Below are positions 40,367-53,300 of a stretch of 64,000 nt of DNA, one piece after another (the stretch's first letter is position 1; each line of letters starts with the position of its first letter). Below the pieces are notes generated by a model, which searched no databases, had not been told where the DNA came from, and saw only the letters and a list, made by a program, of their open reading frames with translations. The DNA comes from Tubulanus polymorphus. Its lineage: Eukaryota > Nemertea > Palaeonemertea > Tubulaniformes > Tubulanidae. Location: positions 4,565,855 to 4,629,854 of the forward strand of contig NC_134030.1 of assembly GCF_964204645.1 (NCBI RefSeq), written 5' to 3'. Both the position numbers and the translations under genes were made by a program.

Positions 40367-43167
40367 TTATGTCTTCGTAGTCATTTCCTTCGTGTGTTGC
40401 GGTTTGATATCTGTAACTCGCCTTGTCTTACTTCTCAAACTCGTCCATAGTTTCAATAGAAACATCGCTAGAAATTCGACGATTTCGTAAAGGCTTAAAA
40501 TACTGGCGCCTATACAAAACCCGAGTTGTCCGCCAACATCGGCTGGAAACCAAGAAAAGAAGATCAGTAACCGAAGTATATGGATTACTAAAATTGAAGG
40601 GGATTTTAAGTTATCTTTAGCTTTACATCATACATAACATAAATGCAATGCTGTATTCGATTTTTACTTTATAAAGATACATGAAGCATCATTCACACAC
40701 TCATACCGATCAGTTGTTGCCAGCTGTATTCCGGCTGTTGTCGAATGTGATCGTAAACGAGTTGTTTGTAATAGACTCTCATTTCAAGGAAATTTTCCCT
40801 ATTAAAGAAATCGAGAAATTTTTTTCTCTAATGCGCCGAAAGTTTGTCTATCAGGCTGATTTGAACCTAACGCTAGGAAGAAACGATATGAAATTATTAC
40901 CCTACCTCATTGAGGTCGTTGATTGATTAATCACATTTCGCAACAGTTCGGCAGCTAGGTTCGAAGGAACCATTGCTGTTGTTACTTGTACTTGATATTC
41001 TATCACGGAACACGATAACACACAAGTGCAGTTATGTCCCAACGTAGCTGTGAATGCAGAAACCCTTTACAGAAAAGTGGATCATCATACAAGTTACCCA
41101 GTTCGATGACGTAAAATGAGCTCATCAAACAATTGCTGGTTATTTAAATTCAAAGTTTTTCGATTTTCATCCAATAAGAAATTGTCATTTCAAACTACTG
41201 TTACTAACGTCTACCTGAAAGTTTATGTATTATGCAGGTAACATAGTGATGCAGCGTACATGGCTCGTAGTCTGAAAATTCAAAACAATTCTTAAAGCGA
41301 TTGAAATTAGAAAACAATTTCCGCAAAGCTACGTAAATGATTCATAAGACCGTACTTACTTGAATCGTTGACGTATAGCGAACAGTTACATGTTTTGAAT
41401 AACGCTACCAGGCGACACTCTCGCTGACATGAGGAGTGCGAATACGTAGGAAAATATTTCAACGGGTTTTTCACGTTCGGGTCCGACATGTTTTTGCAGT
41501 GACCGCCTTCGTAAGGCGCTGGTAAAAAATTCAGCTGAAATTCAAAGCAAATCGAACACGGGTTTTCAAATCTCGTTATTCCAAATGTGTACTACGACAA
41601 ATGCTAGGTTTTACCCGTTGTGATGACAGAGCAGCCAACGCTTCGACACCTGGTTGTACAGCAAATCCAAATTCTCTGACAAGCGGCACTTCATTTTGGT
41701 CATGAACCAAAACCTGACACAAAATAGTGGAAATATGTTGAATGAGTGCAGAATAAAAGTTGAACCCTTTGCCTACTTTTTACACATAGTTCCATGATAA
41801 TTTCATTTTGAGGTATTAGTGAATTCCCCCCCCCTCAATTCTGATTTGATCTGGTGTCTCTTACAAACCCACCACGCCTTCCGGGAACGAAAAAGGGGGT
41901 ATGAAATAGGTAATAGGTATAATCGATTAAGCATAGATATGATTCGACGGTCGAACGAATTTGCAGAATTTTTCAGTTTAAATCGAAGTGATTATTGGAA
42001 ATAACTGTTCCGATTCGTGTAGACAATCTTCCATCTAACCTGAACCGGCGGCAAGCAACTGATTGGCTTAAAACATACCTTAATACCCGCTGAGGCACCA
42101 CTCGAAATAGCGTTCTCGTATTGTTGTACGTTAATTCGCACCCACAACCCCTGATCGCTACCCGAAGTTGTCACCTCAAGTGGTTTACCGTTTCGTTGAA
42201 CGTATTTCCGCGAATTGAACGTATAACAACGCCCGTAAGACGTCAGTACATCGTCGAAATAGTCGGAGCAGTTGATTTTCCTGTTCAACCAGTAACATTG
42301 AAACATAAACTTGTTTAACAAATGACCGCCTTCGCGCAGAATGGTTTCATATTTGTAGTTCTTGAACGCTTGCAATGTCGCGTTGTCGTATTGAACTTTG
42401 AAATTTCTGGAAGAGAAAAAAGTCGTACGTTTGATATTCGAGTAATACATGGTTATACCTAATGGTTCATCGACTGATGCCCTTGTCGCAAAGAAATTAC
42501 ATGCATATTAACATGGAGAGATTCCCTCTATAATAACGAAAAACTAAGTCCGAAAATGTTTCCTAAAGAGGGAGTATTTGTCGTTTCGAGGATACGCTAA
42601 TAGTCATCTTCAGGAATAATGAATGTGGGACTCTCTCTCCATATTCTCTCTCGTCACAACACGGATATAGTGTTCTATCATTGTTGGACTATATAATACA
42701 GACATCTCTATCAGATGTGGGTGTTTCTAACTTACGGCGTAGGTGGATTTTCTGCAATGATGCGAAGAACAGGATCCGACATTAAATAGCTCTTCCGCAG
42801 AGTGTTCAAGTTGCAAATCGTTACGGCCGGAAATTCCATCGGACTTTCGTACTCGATCGTGATTTTAGTGCTGACGGGTTTTCTCATGTACACCAGCACT
42901 CGAGGGTGGATCATGCATATGCAAAACACTATAGATGCGATAATCATGAGACACCAAATCACCCTGAAATAATCGGAGGGAGATTTTAAAAAGGCTGATT
43001 AGTTAGACCTGAAAATTTCTATTTTCGAAAAAAAACCATAATTCTGCATACGAAATGCAAAATACTAGAAAAGTGCCAACTTACTTCCGTATAACTGCGG
43101 TATCGTAGCAGCCGACATATTTGATTCCGTGCACAGAACTTTCTTGACTGAAATCCACGATACTCAT
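40367..43167 (-). CDS. DEG/ENaC-family ion channel, paralogue B (459 aa)
   Basis: Second member of the tandem. Nine exons, minus strand: 43167-43085, 42963-42736, 42406-42079, 41713-41615, 41534-41360, 41271-41215, 41047-40906, 40798-40707, 40542-40367. All junctions are in phase. It has the HG motif (His13), TM1 about 29-47, FPAVTICN, 14 extracellular Cys, LPAPYEGG and GAS in TM2 (413-415). Gln189 (codon 42151-42153) replaces the ASIC1a proton-gating Lys. I chose the ATG at 43167 because it is the only one in frame with exon 1. It follows a TAA directly, giving a cytoplasmic N-terminus about 23 residues shorter than A's. An upstream ATG (43241) opens a 25-codon frame that resembles the missing N-terminus but is one base out of frame. 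An additional intron splits the region after NPPTP. The function is likely a cation channel if the short N-terminus is tolerated. Confidence 0.9.
42540..42630 (-). repeat. Dispersed repeat copy with CCTGAAGATGACTA motif
   Basis: Read on the minus strand, CCTGAAGATGACTA (42614-42601) leads to TCGAAACGAC and then GAAACATTTTCGGAC. It matches the order of motifs in the copy at 10167-10290 but lacks the palindromic second arm. It lies in the second intron of channel gene B. Confidence 0.5.
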
Positions 43168-43737
43168 TTAATGTTGGACGACTCAGGCGACGACTCAGAA
43201 CGTTCATCTTTTACGGTGTCGCCATCATCAACGGGCTTCATCTTTCGGGTAGGGATTACTACAGAAACTCGGTTACAAAGTTTCGCGAAAGAATTTCACA
43301 TTTTGCTGGTGTCCCGTTTTATGATTATGTATACGCGTATTTACAATGAATATGAATGGCAACATCCGTGTGATATATGTTCGCGTCCATTTGTACCAAC
43401 GTTGGATCATCCGAATAGCGATTCCCGTCAATCGGTTTATGATACCGTTCTTCACACTCGTGTGTTGAGTGGTAAAGCTTTCAAATAAGCAAACACTACG
43501 TAATGAAAAATCACTGATTGGATAAACACGATGAATATATGAACGCATCACATAGGCTTTCCGGTTTTGATCGCCGCAGCGCATTAACGCTCGTGGATGA
43601 GACATTTACACCAATTCATCAATAATGTACTTTTCTAGTTCAATTTCGTACGTTAAAATAATCGTCAATTGAAATAAAGCTGAGTGAAAAAAAAAATATC
43701 CGAAAGTTGATAGACGAAAATTAGATAATTCATCAAA

Positions 43738-46056
43738 TTACAAAATCGTATCCACGCTTTTTTGCACTGTCACGCGCGTACTGATGTTTCGTTTTCGTTT
43801 ACACATCTTCAGCGGAAGAATTATCAGAAATTCGAACAATTCGTACACGCTAAGAATACTGGCTCCGAGACAGAATCCGAGCTGACCCCCAACATCCGCT
43901 GCAATTACAGAATGAACGAGGGACCATTATTATATATTTCTTCCGTTATCTTAGGCAGAGAGTTCGTGTAACCGAAATCCGGCGATAGCGATGATAATTT
44001 AAGGCATCATTTTCAAAAAGACTATAAACAGTTAACTGTCACATTCTGAGTCGATAAACATTTCATACTCGAGATTTATATTGTAATCGCTTTTATGGAT
44101 GTCTTTAGTTGAGCTTGATAGGTTTGTTCCCTGTTAACCGCTTACCGATCAGTTGTTGCCACTCGTATTCCGGCTCCTGGTAGAAATGCTCAATTTCCAG
44201 ATCCTCGAAGTAAATTCTCATGTCGATAAAATTCTCACTGCGAAATATATGTTACATGCAAACCACCATAGATACGTAATATTTGAAGAGAGAGAGAGCG
44301 GAATGCGATTCGTTATCTTGTAGGTGACGTTTCAATTTTACACGTACCGTAATCTCGTCAAAGATATGTTTTGCTTCTCTAAGAATTGTCCAACTCTATT
44401 TGAAGGCATCATCGCTGTCGATACTTGAACTGTGTACTTGGTTAACAGACATGGCGGTAAACAAGATTTGTGACATCTCTGATTGATGGAAGCTGCCAAA
44501 AGAAATATTGAAAAACTGCAGCGACCGATGAGCAACTTGATATTGAACATGATATTTTGTTTCTTGTCAAACGACGAGTAAACGATGAGTAAAAAATTAC
44601 CTGTTTCGAGAGGTTTCAAACATCTTAGATATTCACATAACGTGCAGGGTTTGAAATCTAAAAAAACAAACTTGACGTATCATAGGACACCGATTCGCCT
44701 AGGAAAAGCATATCAATTTCACTCACCCATAGCATCAACCTTATAAGAACAGTTACATATCTTGAAAATCTCTAACAGGCGGCATTCCCATCGACAAGAA
44801 CTCTGCGAATATGGGGCGAAAAACTTCAGTGGATTTGTCGCTCCTTTTGCTTTCATGTCCTTACATATCCCACCCTCGTATGGTGCAGGCAGAAATTTCA
44901 TCTGAAATTTGAACAGAATGACAGAATGTCTTACATCCGTTGTTTACTAAACGATGCAAGGCGAGTTATTCCGACTTTTCTCAACTAAATGAACTTGCAA
45001 AAAAGAAAGTTGTCGATATTCTTTAGAATAAATGGAGTAGAGAAAAAAAGATAGAAACCTGCTTCGAACTAACAGCTACTAAAGCTTCAACACCGGGCTG
45101 TACTGCGAAACCAAGTTCACGGACCAATGGCTCCTCTGACTGATCATGGATCAAAGCCTGCAATTATAAAGTAAAAGATATTTGTACGTAATGCCAATAT
45201 TGTTAATAAAGATACACCATTTGATGTCCGTGAACGATTTTACCTTGATTCCTGCTGATAAGACGTTAGAGACGGCGTATTCGTGTTGTTCCACGTTGAT
45301 TCTTACCCATAGCCCTTGTTCGCTTCCTGAAGTCGCAACTTCCAGAGGTGCTCCATATCGGCGCGTCACTTTGTGGCGGTTAAACGTGTAACATTTTCCA
45401 TACGATGTATATTGTTCATCGAAATAGTTCGAGCAATTGATCTGCCGGTGCGACCAGTAACATTCCATCAAAAATGAATCCAGCTTATGGCCCCCTTCGC
45501 GGATCGTTTCGTCAAATATGAAGTGTTTAAGAACTTCGTATTCGTCAGTGGTATATACAGACGGTCTTATGAAAGGCGGCTGCCGGGCGATAGGCCGAAG
45601 CGCTGGATTCGAGTTTAGATAACTTTTCCGGAAGACATTCAAGTTACAAATCGTAACAGCCGGGAATTTCATTGGACTCTTATATTCAAATGTAACTTTG
45701 GTATTGACAGGTTTTTTCATAAATACAATGACTCTGGGATAGATCATAGTACCGCAAAATCCCATTGATAAAACTATTACTAGCAGCCAGACCACCCTAA
45801 AAACAGTGAAACATTTCCATGTACTCATAACGTCGATTGGATTTTTTGAACATTTCATTTTTCGAACCAAACTTCATTCAGATTGTTGCAAATAACACAC
45901 GCGATAAACCCCAAACTCTTACCTTCTCGAAGGAACAACGTCATAGTCTCCGACATATTTGATGCCGTGCACCGAACTTTCCTGACTGTAAGTTGTGAAA
46001 TTTCTATGTCCAGCAGGTGATGGCGAGTGTTCTTCGTTCGTTGCCGAATCCGTCAT
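43738..46056 (-). CDS. DEG/ENaC-family ion channel, paralogue C (471 aa)
   Basis: Third member, furthest upstream and nearest CEP164. Eight exons, minus strand: 46056-45923, 45796-45244, 45157-45059, 44901-44727, 44657-44601, 44492-44348, 44237-44146, 43898-43738. All are GT/AG and in phase, and the protein is uninterrupted. Landmarks: SQESSVHG (His30-Gly31); TM1 about 46-63; FPAVTICNLN; KINCS-like QINCSNYFDE; LPAPYEGG; SSCRWEC; CNC; TM2 with GAS at 430-432; a basic cytoplasmic tail (CKRKRN). It carries 15 rather than 14 extracellular Cys, the additional one being in PCTLCEYLRC. Gln205 (codon 45316-45318) is at the ASIC1a Lys position. Its stop codon lies only about 0.5 kb from the start of gene B. 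It is divergent from CEP164 across about 1.2 kb. The family call is secure; the ligand is unknown. Confidence 0.93.
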
Positions 46057-47300
46057 CGCTTTTAATCGCAATCACAAGATACCGGTACACCAAGAAATCT
46101 TTTCCAGCGTTCTGGCTCAATCTGAATTGGCAACGCCTTTGTGAAAATGAGCATTCGGATATCAAACAATTTTTGTTTTTTCGCCATCGCTATGCAAATA
46201 TCGCTTTTTTGTTCATGTACAAGACTAGTAAATGATTAATATGACTCCATATACTGATGATACAGTAGATATGATCAGCGTTGGTAGGTGCATCCCTTGA
46301 GGATATCATTTTATGATCAGGTTGTGTTCATTATGTCATTTGAAAGATTAAAATTCTCATTTCTGATTATTTTTTTGTGTATTAATGGTATTGATTATTT
46401 AAGTGTATAACTTGGGCCTCTGCTAGTGATCCCAGCAAAGTTTCTACGAAAAAGCCGAAACCCCAGGCGTAAATGAAGTTTGTTTTGTATAACGATGATT
46501 TGAGGATTTGACAGCGACTTGGTATTCCCGAAACGGTGATAACCAGCGCATCGTTGTAACTATTTCATTGTTAACGTTCTGGAAACTAAGTTCAAAACGG
46601 AATTCGAAAGATCCTTACCGAAATTATATTACTCTGACCACTCGTACCGAATCTACATAACGGAGGTCCAGTTATGGCATTGCATGGTTCTGATTTCATT
46701 AGGTTCACAACTATTAAAGACCCCTACATGACACGTTCGAACTTAACAATGGAACAGAGGAAGACAACATTGGCATAGCCTACTACTAGTTCTTTTTCCA
46801 GAAAATTATTTTATGAAGATATTTGAAACCATAATACGTTATGGGACTGTAAAGTGGCGCAGGCGTTTAGGAATTAACCGCTAGACTTGACTCTCTTATT
46901 TTATGGGATTCGAACTATGAATGGTTTTGATTTGACAGTCTTGGTACGGTTAGGAATGAACCTTTGGTATTCAATCTCACCCACAATTCCCCTGTTAGCA
47001 TCAAAATGGCTGCCACTTGCTGAGTACTAGGCCTATCTGATTATTAGACACAGAAATTTATTCGTAATTAACCGGTTTTACGGTCCGCTACCGCCCGAGA
47101 ATATCATTTAAACGCATGAATTTTTTAATGTGAGTATATACTATAGAAATGAATGTTTGTAGTGCCGTAAACTGAACAAGAAAATCTTGGTAAATGGACG
47201 AGTTTGTATTGAAATTTTGACATTTCTTAATCTTTTAAAAATTCTTGATTAATTTTGTAGACTTTGCGCTCCACACTGAAAATAATAGGCCCAAAATAAT
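46057..47300. promoter_or_regulatory. Divergent intergenic region between channel C and CEP164
   Basis: 1.2 kb separating the first codons of two genes transcribed away from each other, so it should hold both promoters or a shared bidirectional one. I see no clear TATA box pair or CpG-dense core. It also contains a tRNA-like SINE (46850-46930). Confidence 0.5.
46850..46930 (+). mobile_element. tRNA-like SINE head
   Basis: GTGGCGCAGGCGTTTAG resembles an A box, followed about 45 bp later by a B-box-like GGGATTCGAAC. The spacing is compatible with a tRNA-derived SINE. No acceptor stem forms. It lies in the divergent promoter interval. Confidence 0.45.
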
Positions 47301-50300
47301 ATGATGATTAATGACCAGGTTATCCTCGAAGAAGACTATGATGAGAACTACCAGCCCTCTGAAGAAGGTGGGTTTTCCAATTTAAAGTTTAGAAAAAGAA
47401 TTAATTTTTACGGTCATCATAGAGACATTGTGGGGAACCATTGTGACTTTGTGTTCCTGGTTATGTACCTAAATGTTTGGACAGAGTTTTTGCTCTTGTT
47501 ACTATTTCAAGGGTGTTTAACACACTCCAGCAGCATGTATTTTTTTTTGTTGGAGCCTAACCTGACCCTGACCCTCATCTTTCTTCACTTCGTTTCTTGC
47601 TGGTATAGTGTAGTCACTGTACTTTTTAAATTTTGCTGCGTGCAGCTAGCCGCAATGATTGGCTACTTATTTCTGTTACTTCTGTTTCATTGTTAATTCA
47701 TGTAGGGTCTATTATAATTGTGTCACATCAAGATAGTTATTAAATTTCATAAATTTTACTTGATGAAAGTCATAGGTTTACAAGATTTGAAAAGGTTTGC
47801 TTTATCTAGCTCAGGATAATGTCAATTCAAATCTGTACGGGTTAGAAAATAGGAATATATTTTGATTCGTTGCAGAAATACACGAATATGCTCAGGTGAT
47901 TGGCATAGATCCCGATAATGAACATGAATTATTGTGGATCGCCCGCGAGGGAATCAATGCCCCGCTGCCTGAACACTGGAAACCGTGGTAAGTATTCCGA
48001 GAACGCAATTCTAGATTTCGATTGGACCCTAGTGTTGAAAACATCATCGAATATGAACCAATTTTGACTTCAGATGAAGGAACTCGTTTATAGTATCTAA
48101 GCGTATTCGAGTGTAGCTTGTATAAATGAAGCATCAATTAATTCTTATTCTTACATTTCACAGCCAAGATCCGAATGGAGATATTTACTACTTCAATTTT
48201 CAAACTGGAGATAGTATTTGGGACCACCCGTGCGATGAGTACTACAGAAATATGGTCTCGCAAGAAAGAACTAAGATCGCCGCAGGTGGAAGTAAGTCGA
48301 GTAACAAAATCTCTCTCAGTCTTTTCATATTGATGAGGGGTCAATTCGGGTGATAGAATTGTAGCCCACTAGGATACAAATTCAAGAAATTAACACCGAA
48401 ATTTATCCTGACACCTAACGATGGTCGCTAGAGAGAGTGAGAAATTGTGTCTATAGGCCTATAGTGAATTTTAATCTTCTATTCTCAACGACTGAGTGTA
48501 AGCGTTATTCTACTGCCAATTCTTTTAAGGTTCAATCATTCTCTGTTGAAATATTGCATCTTTGTTTTTGTCAATTTCCTGCAGGTAAAAAGAAAGGCAG
48601 TAAAAAAGACAGCAGCAAAAAAGGAAAGGCAGGAAAGTCATTTCAAAAGGTAGGTGTGCGTTGTTTTACTCGAACAGGACATGTGATATTATGCTTTACA
48701 GAAAATCGATACAACCCCCCTTACCCAGCTTCGTCTATGTTTGGAGCTTGCTTCACTTCAGGCTACGTGCATTTCTTCCCACATGAAACATTGAAACACA
48801 GTTTGAAAAATCTGCTTTTCTGTTTAAGCGTATGAACTATAAGATGCAGTTTTCACTAACCATAATGCGCTAGTGACAAATTTACAGATAATCATTATAT
48901 ATTTCCCGCGAAATCAGGTATCAAGGCCCAATACAGGCGTGAACCTGCATCATATGATATGAAACACTTTTTGAGCTGATCTCACTGGTATTTAACAAAA
49001 CTTATTGTTTGACTTTGAAATTCTTTTATTCTGCACATGTTACTACTTGGTTTTGTAAACATACTTTTGTAAGCTGCATTTCTTTTGTCTCTTTTCTGCT
49101 TTCTGTGTTTCTACGTTTGCTGCACTGATTTACAGCAGTTCGCATTAATCGACTACGAAACCGATCTAGACGTAACTTCCAATAGTTTACGCAACTCAAC
49201 ACACGTTTCATTGTCAGAAAACAAAAAAATGGAAGATAACATTTCTGTCGAATCGCACAAAAATCTACATGAGAAAATTGATAATTTTTGTGATGAGGGG
49301 AGTGGCGATGTGGAAAGTTTTATTTTCGTATCGAACAGTCATCCACCCCCGGTGGAGGAGGATAAGAATAGAACTCTGAATATTGCTGAAAGTTCTCACG
49401 AGAAAACCGATAAAATAGATCTAACCGTCAGTTCATTAAAGAAGAAGGAAAACGATGATAGAAAAGATGATGATACTGATCATGGTTGTATGAATAATGA
49501 GAAAGATGAAAATGAGGAAAGTGATGCGAAAAATACAAAGGAGGAAAAGGATGATAGACAAGAAGATGCTGCTGATCACAGTCTAAATAATGTTGATGAT
49601 GATGGAAGTGAGGAGGAATATGATCACGATGGATCTTATGTTTTTGAGTTTGTTGATGATGAGGATGTTGAGAATGAGAATGATATTGTTATAAGTGATA
49701 ATGATGATGATGATGATGATGATAATGTATATGAAGACAGTTTAGATTCACCGGTAGGACCGCCGCTTGTGGTCGCTACTATGAATAGTAAAATTGACGT
49801 CGAATCAGTGGTAGTAAATCAGTGCGTTCCTGATGTGGTTACAGTAAGTCAGTTGTCGTTTTGAATGTACAGTATTGATGTTAGAGTACCATTCATTCGG
49901 TACCATTAAGCATAGAGTAGATCTACAACGCACTACCTCCGTTGATTGCTGATCTACAGTTCCCTGTACCCGCATGTCGAGACAATGTCTCATCACTTCA
50001 ACCGATGTAGATGACTGAAGAACATCCTGTGATGAGAAGGAATAAGATTTTACCTGCTCACTAGATATGAAACATAGTTGTTAGCGAAACACAATTTGTT
50101 CATTTCAGTAGAAACATCAGTTCTGCTGCCACAAACATTCAGTAGTTTTCTTTTTCATCACTTATTCTTAGAGCATGATTGTTGTTTGTAATGTTTCCAA
50201 TTCACACATTCATTTAGTCAATCTAACTACTACAAAGTGGTAATTATTCTATCTATCCAGGTTTGTTTTTATAACAGGTTGTCCCTCATATTCACAAAGA

Positions 50301-53300
50301 AAATAATTGTAATTGATTTTATTCGTTGTATCTTATTTTGCAGGATCTGGGACCGGTGAAATCTTCATTAGGGCCGCAGGGTTCCCTGCGCGGAAGTGGT
50401 AGCCAGATGGCTGGCAGTGGCAGCGGTCTTGCTCCTCTAAAGGCACCGGAAAGCCCACTCAGCACGATGTATGGTGCTGGTACGATGCCTAGCACGATGG
50501 CCAGCGTAAATTCAGCGAAAACTGGCGTGTACTTAAAGTCTGAGGTATTTATGCAATACAACCTTCCATGATTCAATCGAGATTTGAAGAAAATAGTTGA
50601 ATTTGTAAATATGAATCAACTTACTCAATTATCATTTGTAGGTGAAAACTGGGACGAGGAATTCAGCTCAATCTAGCGGTGGTTTTTCAAAAAGTATCCT
50701 CAGCAGCCGCGATGAAAATATTCAAATGATGCCTAGTCTTTCGGATGAAGAGGTAAATGCGGTGATGCTTGAAAACATCAAGGTTTGGTTTTATACTAGA
50801 CAGGTGTTAACTTTAAACCTGGGGGCTAACTCAGTTGGAGATTGAGTTAGTTACCAGTCTAAAAAACTGAACATTGGAGTTAAAGCCCCGAGTTAAAGTT
50901 GCCGGACTAAAACTGAACCCAAGTCTTCTATTTATCGTGAGAGGTATTACCTTCCCAAATTTTGACACATTTGCTTTTTGATTCTAGGAAGCTACAGGAA
51001 TACCCCGGTACAGTTTAGATGTTGATGTTCATGACATAGCCGAATTAGGATACGAAGTAAGTATTTCAGTGAACTGTACTGAATTGTCAGCGATTCCTCT
51101 GAACAGTTTAGTCCTTTATTGGTAGATACACCTTTTTTATGTATGCCATTTGCTTCTTTTTTCGCGTGAAGCTCTCAACTGAAGAACAGTATTTTCAAAG
51201 TTTTAAGGAAAGTAACCGGTATTCCATGACGCTGATGTCTCGTTACATTTGTTTCTTGTCTCATTCGTTGCACGGAATATCTCATGTTTGGTGAATCGTC
51301 TAGTACCTTCGTATCCTAAGTCATATTGTTGTGCACCAATGATATGTTTGTACAACTGTCCATGAATTTCTTCAAAGCTCATCTCGAGCTCTTCTATGTT
51401 CACGGTGATTTCATTTGCGTATTGTGTTTGTGGCAGTCTGTGAAGAGTGGTTTTAGTCGTTATGCTTGTCTTGATAAAAAGCATCTAATCTTCACGTCTA
51501 TGTAACTCCAAAATGAAATATCGGCCCTATATTTGTTTGTGTTTATTCTTCACAGGATTCGGATGAAGACAAGAAATTGCGCCAAAATCATATCGAAATA
51601 GCGGACAGCGATAGTAGTGAGGATTATGGCAAAGATGTGGTATGCGCGGATATGATAACTGAAATTTTATCTTCCATTTTCACAGGGAAACGTATCATAG
51701 TTCTTCTTGTAACTAATGCAATAACTTGAAATGTTTTATTCAGGATTTTGGAATTGATAAGAATCTCTCGGAGCGAATCATGGATATTGACATGTTAGAA
51801 CCGGCTGCTGGTACAATGCCGATGGAAAAGGTAAATTACTCTCTCAAACTGATGGCCCTCACCCTACGCTTTTAGATGTTTCCAGTCCTGGGAATATATG
51901 CCTTCAATTTTGCTATATTTTACATTTGAAGGATTTCGATTTGTCGCTTCGTTCATCAACAACGATTTCCGGTATCGATACAAAAACGGGTTTAACCCCT
52001 CGTCTGCCACCGGGTGAACTGAAACCACTCGCTAATGATAGTCGCAAACAGAAGGCTGCACTCGCAGCTCAGGCTGCTGAAAAGTAAGTCTGAACAATAG
52101 GTTGTAGATATGTAGCTTTATAAGTTAGCGAACTTATTAATGTGACGTTGAGAGATAGAATTATTTGGATCATTGTGAAAGAAATCTTATAAATCATATT
52201 TTTTGATAACTTATTTGTAGAGTTTTTGCTTATTCGATCACGTATTATTTTGCTTTACCCTAACGATTCTATTATCTTCTAGTTTAAGTATTGTATCAAA
52301 TGTATGATATTTTTATTGTGATATTGTAAAATGCAGCAGTTATCCTTAGAGCCGCGCTATAAACGAAATTGAATTATCATTTGGATCAGTAGCGGCTGTT
52401 CGTATTACAGGCAAGCGGAACACGACAAACAGTTGAAAGAAGAGGAGCAGAAATTGCGACTTTCAAACGAACGATCGCTCGACGAAATGAAACGGAAACT
52501 CGAGCAGGAATTGGAAGCGGCGAAACTGGAACTACTCGAAGAGAAAGAGGAACGCATGCGAAAACTGAAAACGGAAATTCACATCGAACAAGAAGTCGAA
52601 GAAGGTCGAATACGCGATGAGAAAGAAACGAATCTACGGTGAGTTGATAACAGTTTAAATCACTTTAGATCTAAATTCATTTCATGCAGATAATAACATT
52701 CCTTTGCTTCATACATAGTCTCATTACATCTACGTCTATTAGTGCAGCAGTGCATAGGTAAAGCCGTGATCACATCGAATTCTTTGGTCTTCTTTGTCTG
52801 TTTAGAAAGGGACCAAATTTGGCCTGACAAAAAAGAGTCAGTTTAACCCGGGTCTCTTTGTGATCGTAGCTTATATGATGGAACCACGGCGCAGTGTGGT
52901 TTCAGCAATTGTAATGAACACTTGCTTCAATGATAGTTAAAATTACTAATCCATTAGTTACTCGAATAGTTGAACTAACTGTCACTTATTTAGATCGCTA
53001 CGTGCACAATTCAAAACTGACGTCGAAGATGAAGAAGCGGATTTGAAACGCGGTAAAGAGAATCATCTGAAAACGTTGAAAGAGGCCATCGATAAAGAGA
53101 TAAAATCAGAAGAGGATCAGTATAAGTATGTAGCAGTGTTTCCCGCTTGAGCTATTAGTCACCGCTCTTACGTAACAAACCGACATTAAAAACACTATAA
53201 ACAACTTAAAGAGTCTTGTAGCAGCTTGTCGACCAAGCCCTGAAATGAAGAAGAAATATACATGTTAATGAAAAGGTTATTTGAATTAGTGAAATTCCCA

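Noticed and set aside
47301-47696. 131-codon frame starting at the CEP164 ATG
   Set aside because: Only the first 22 codons are exon. The remainder reads through the GT donor into intron 1.
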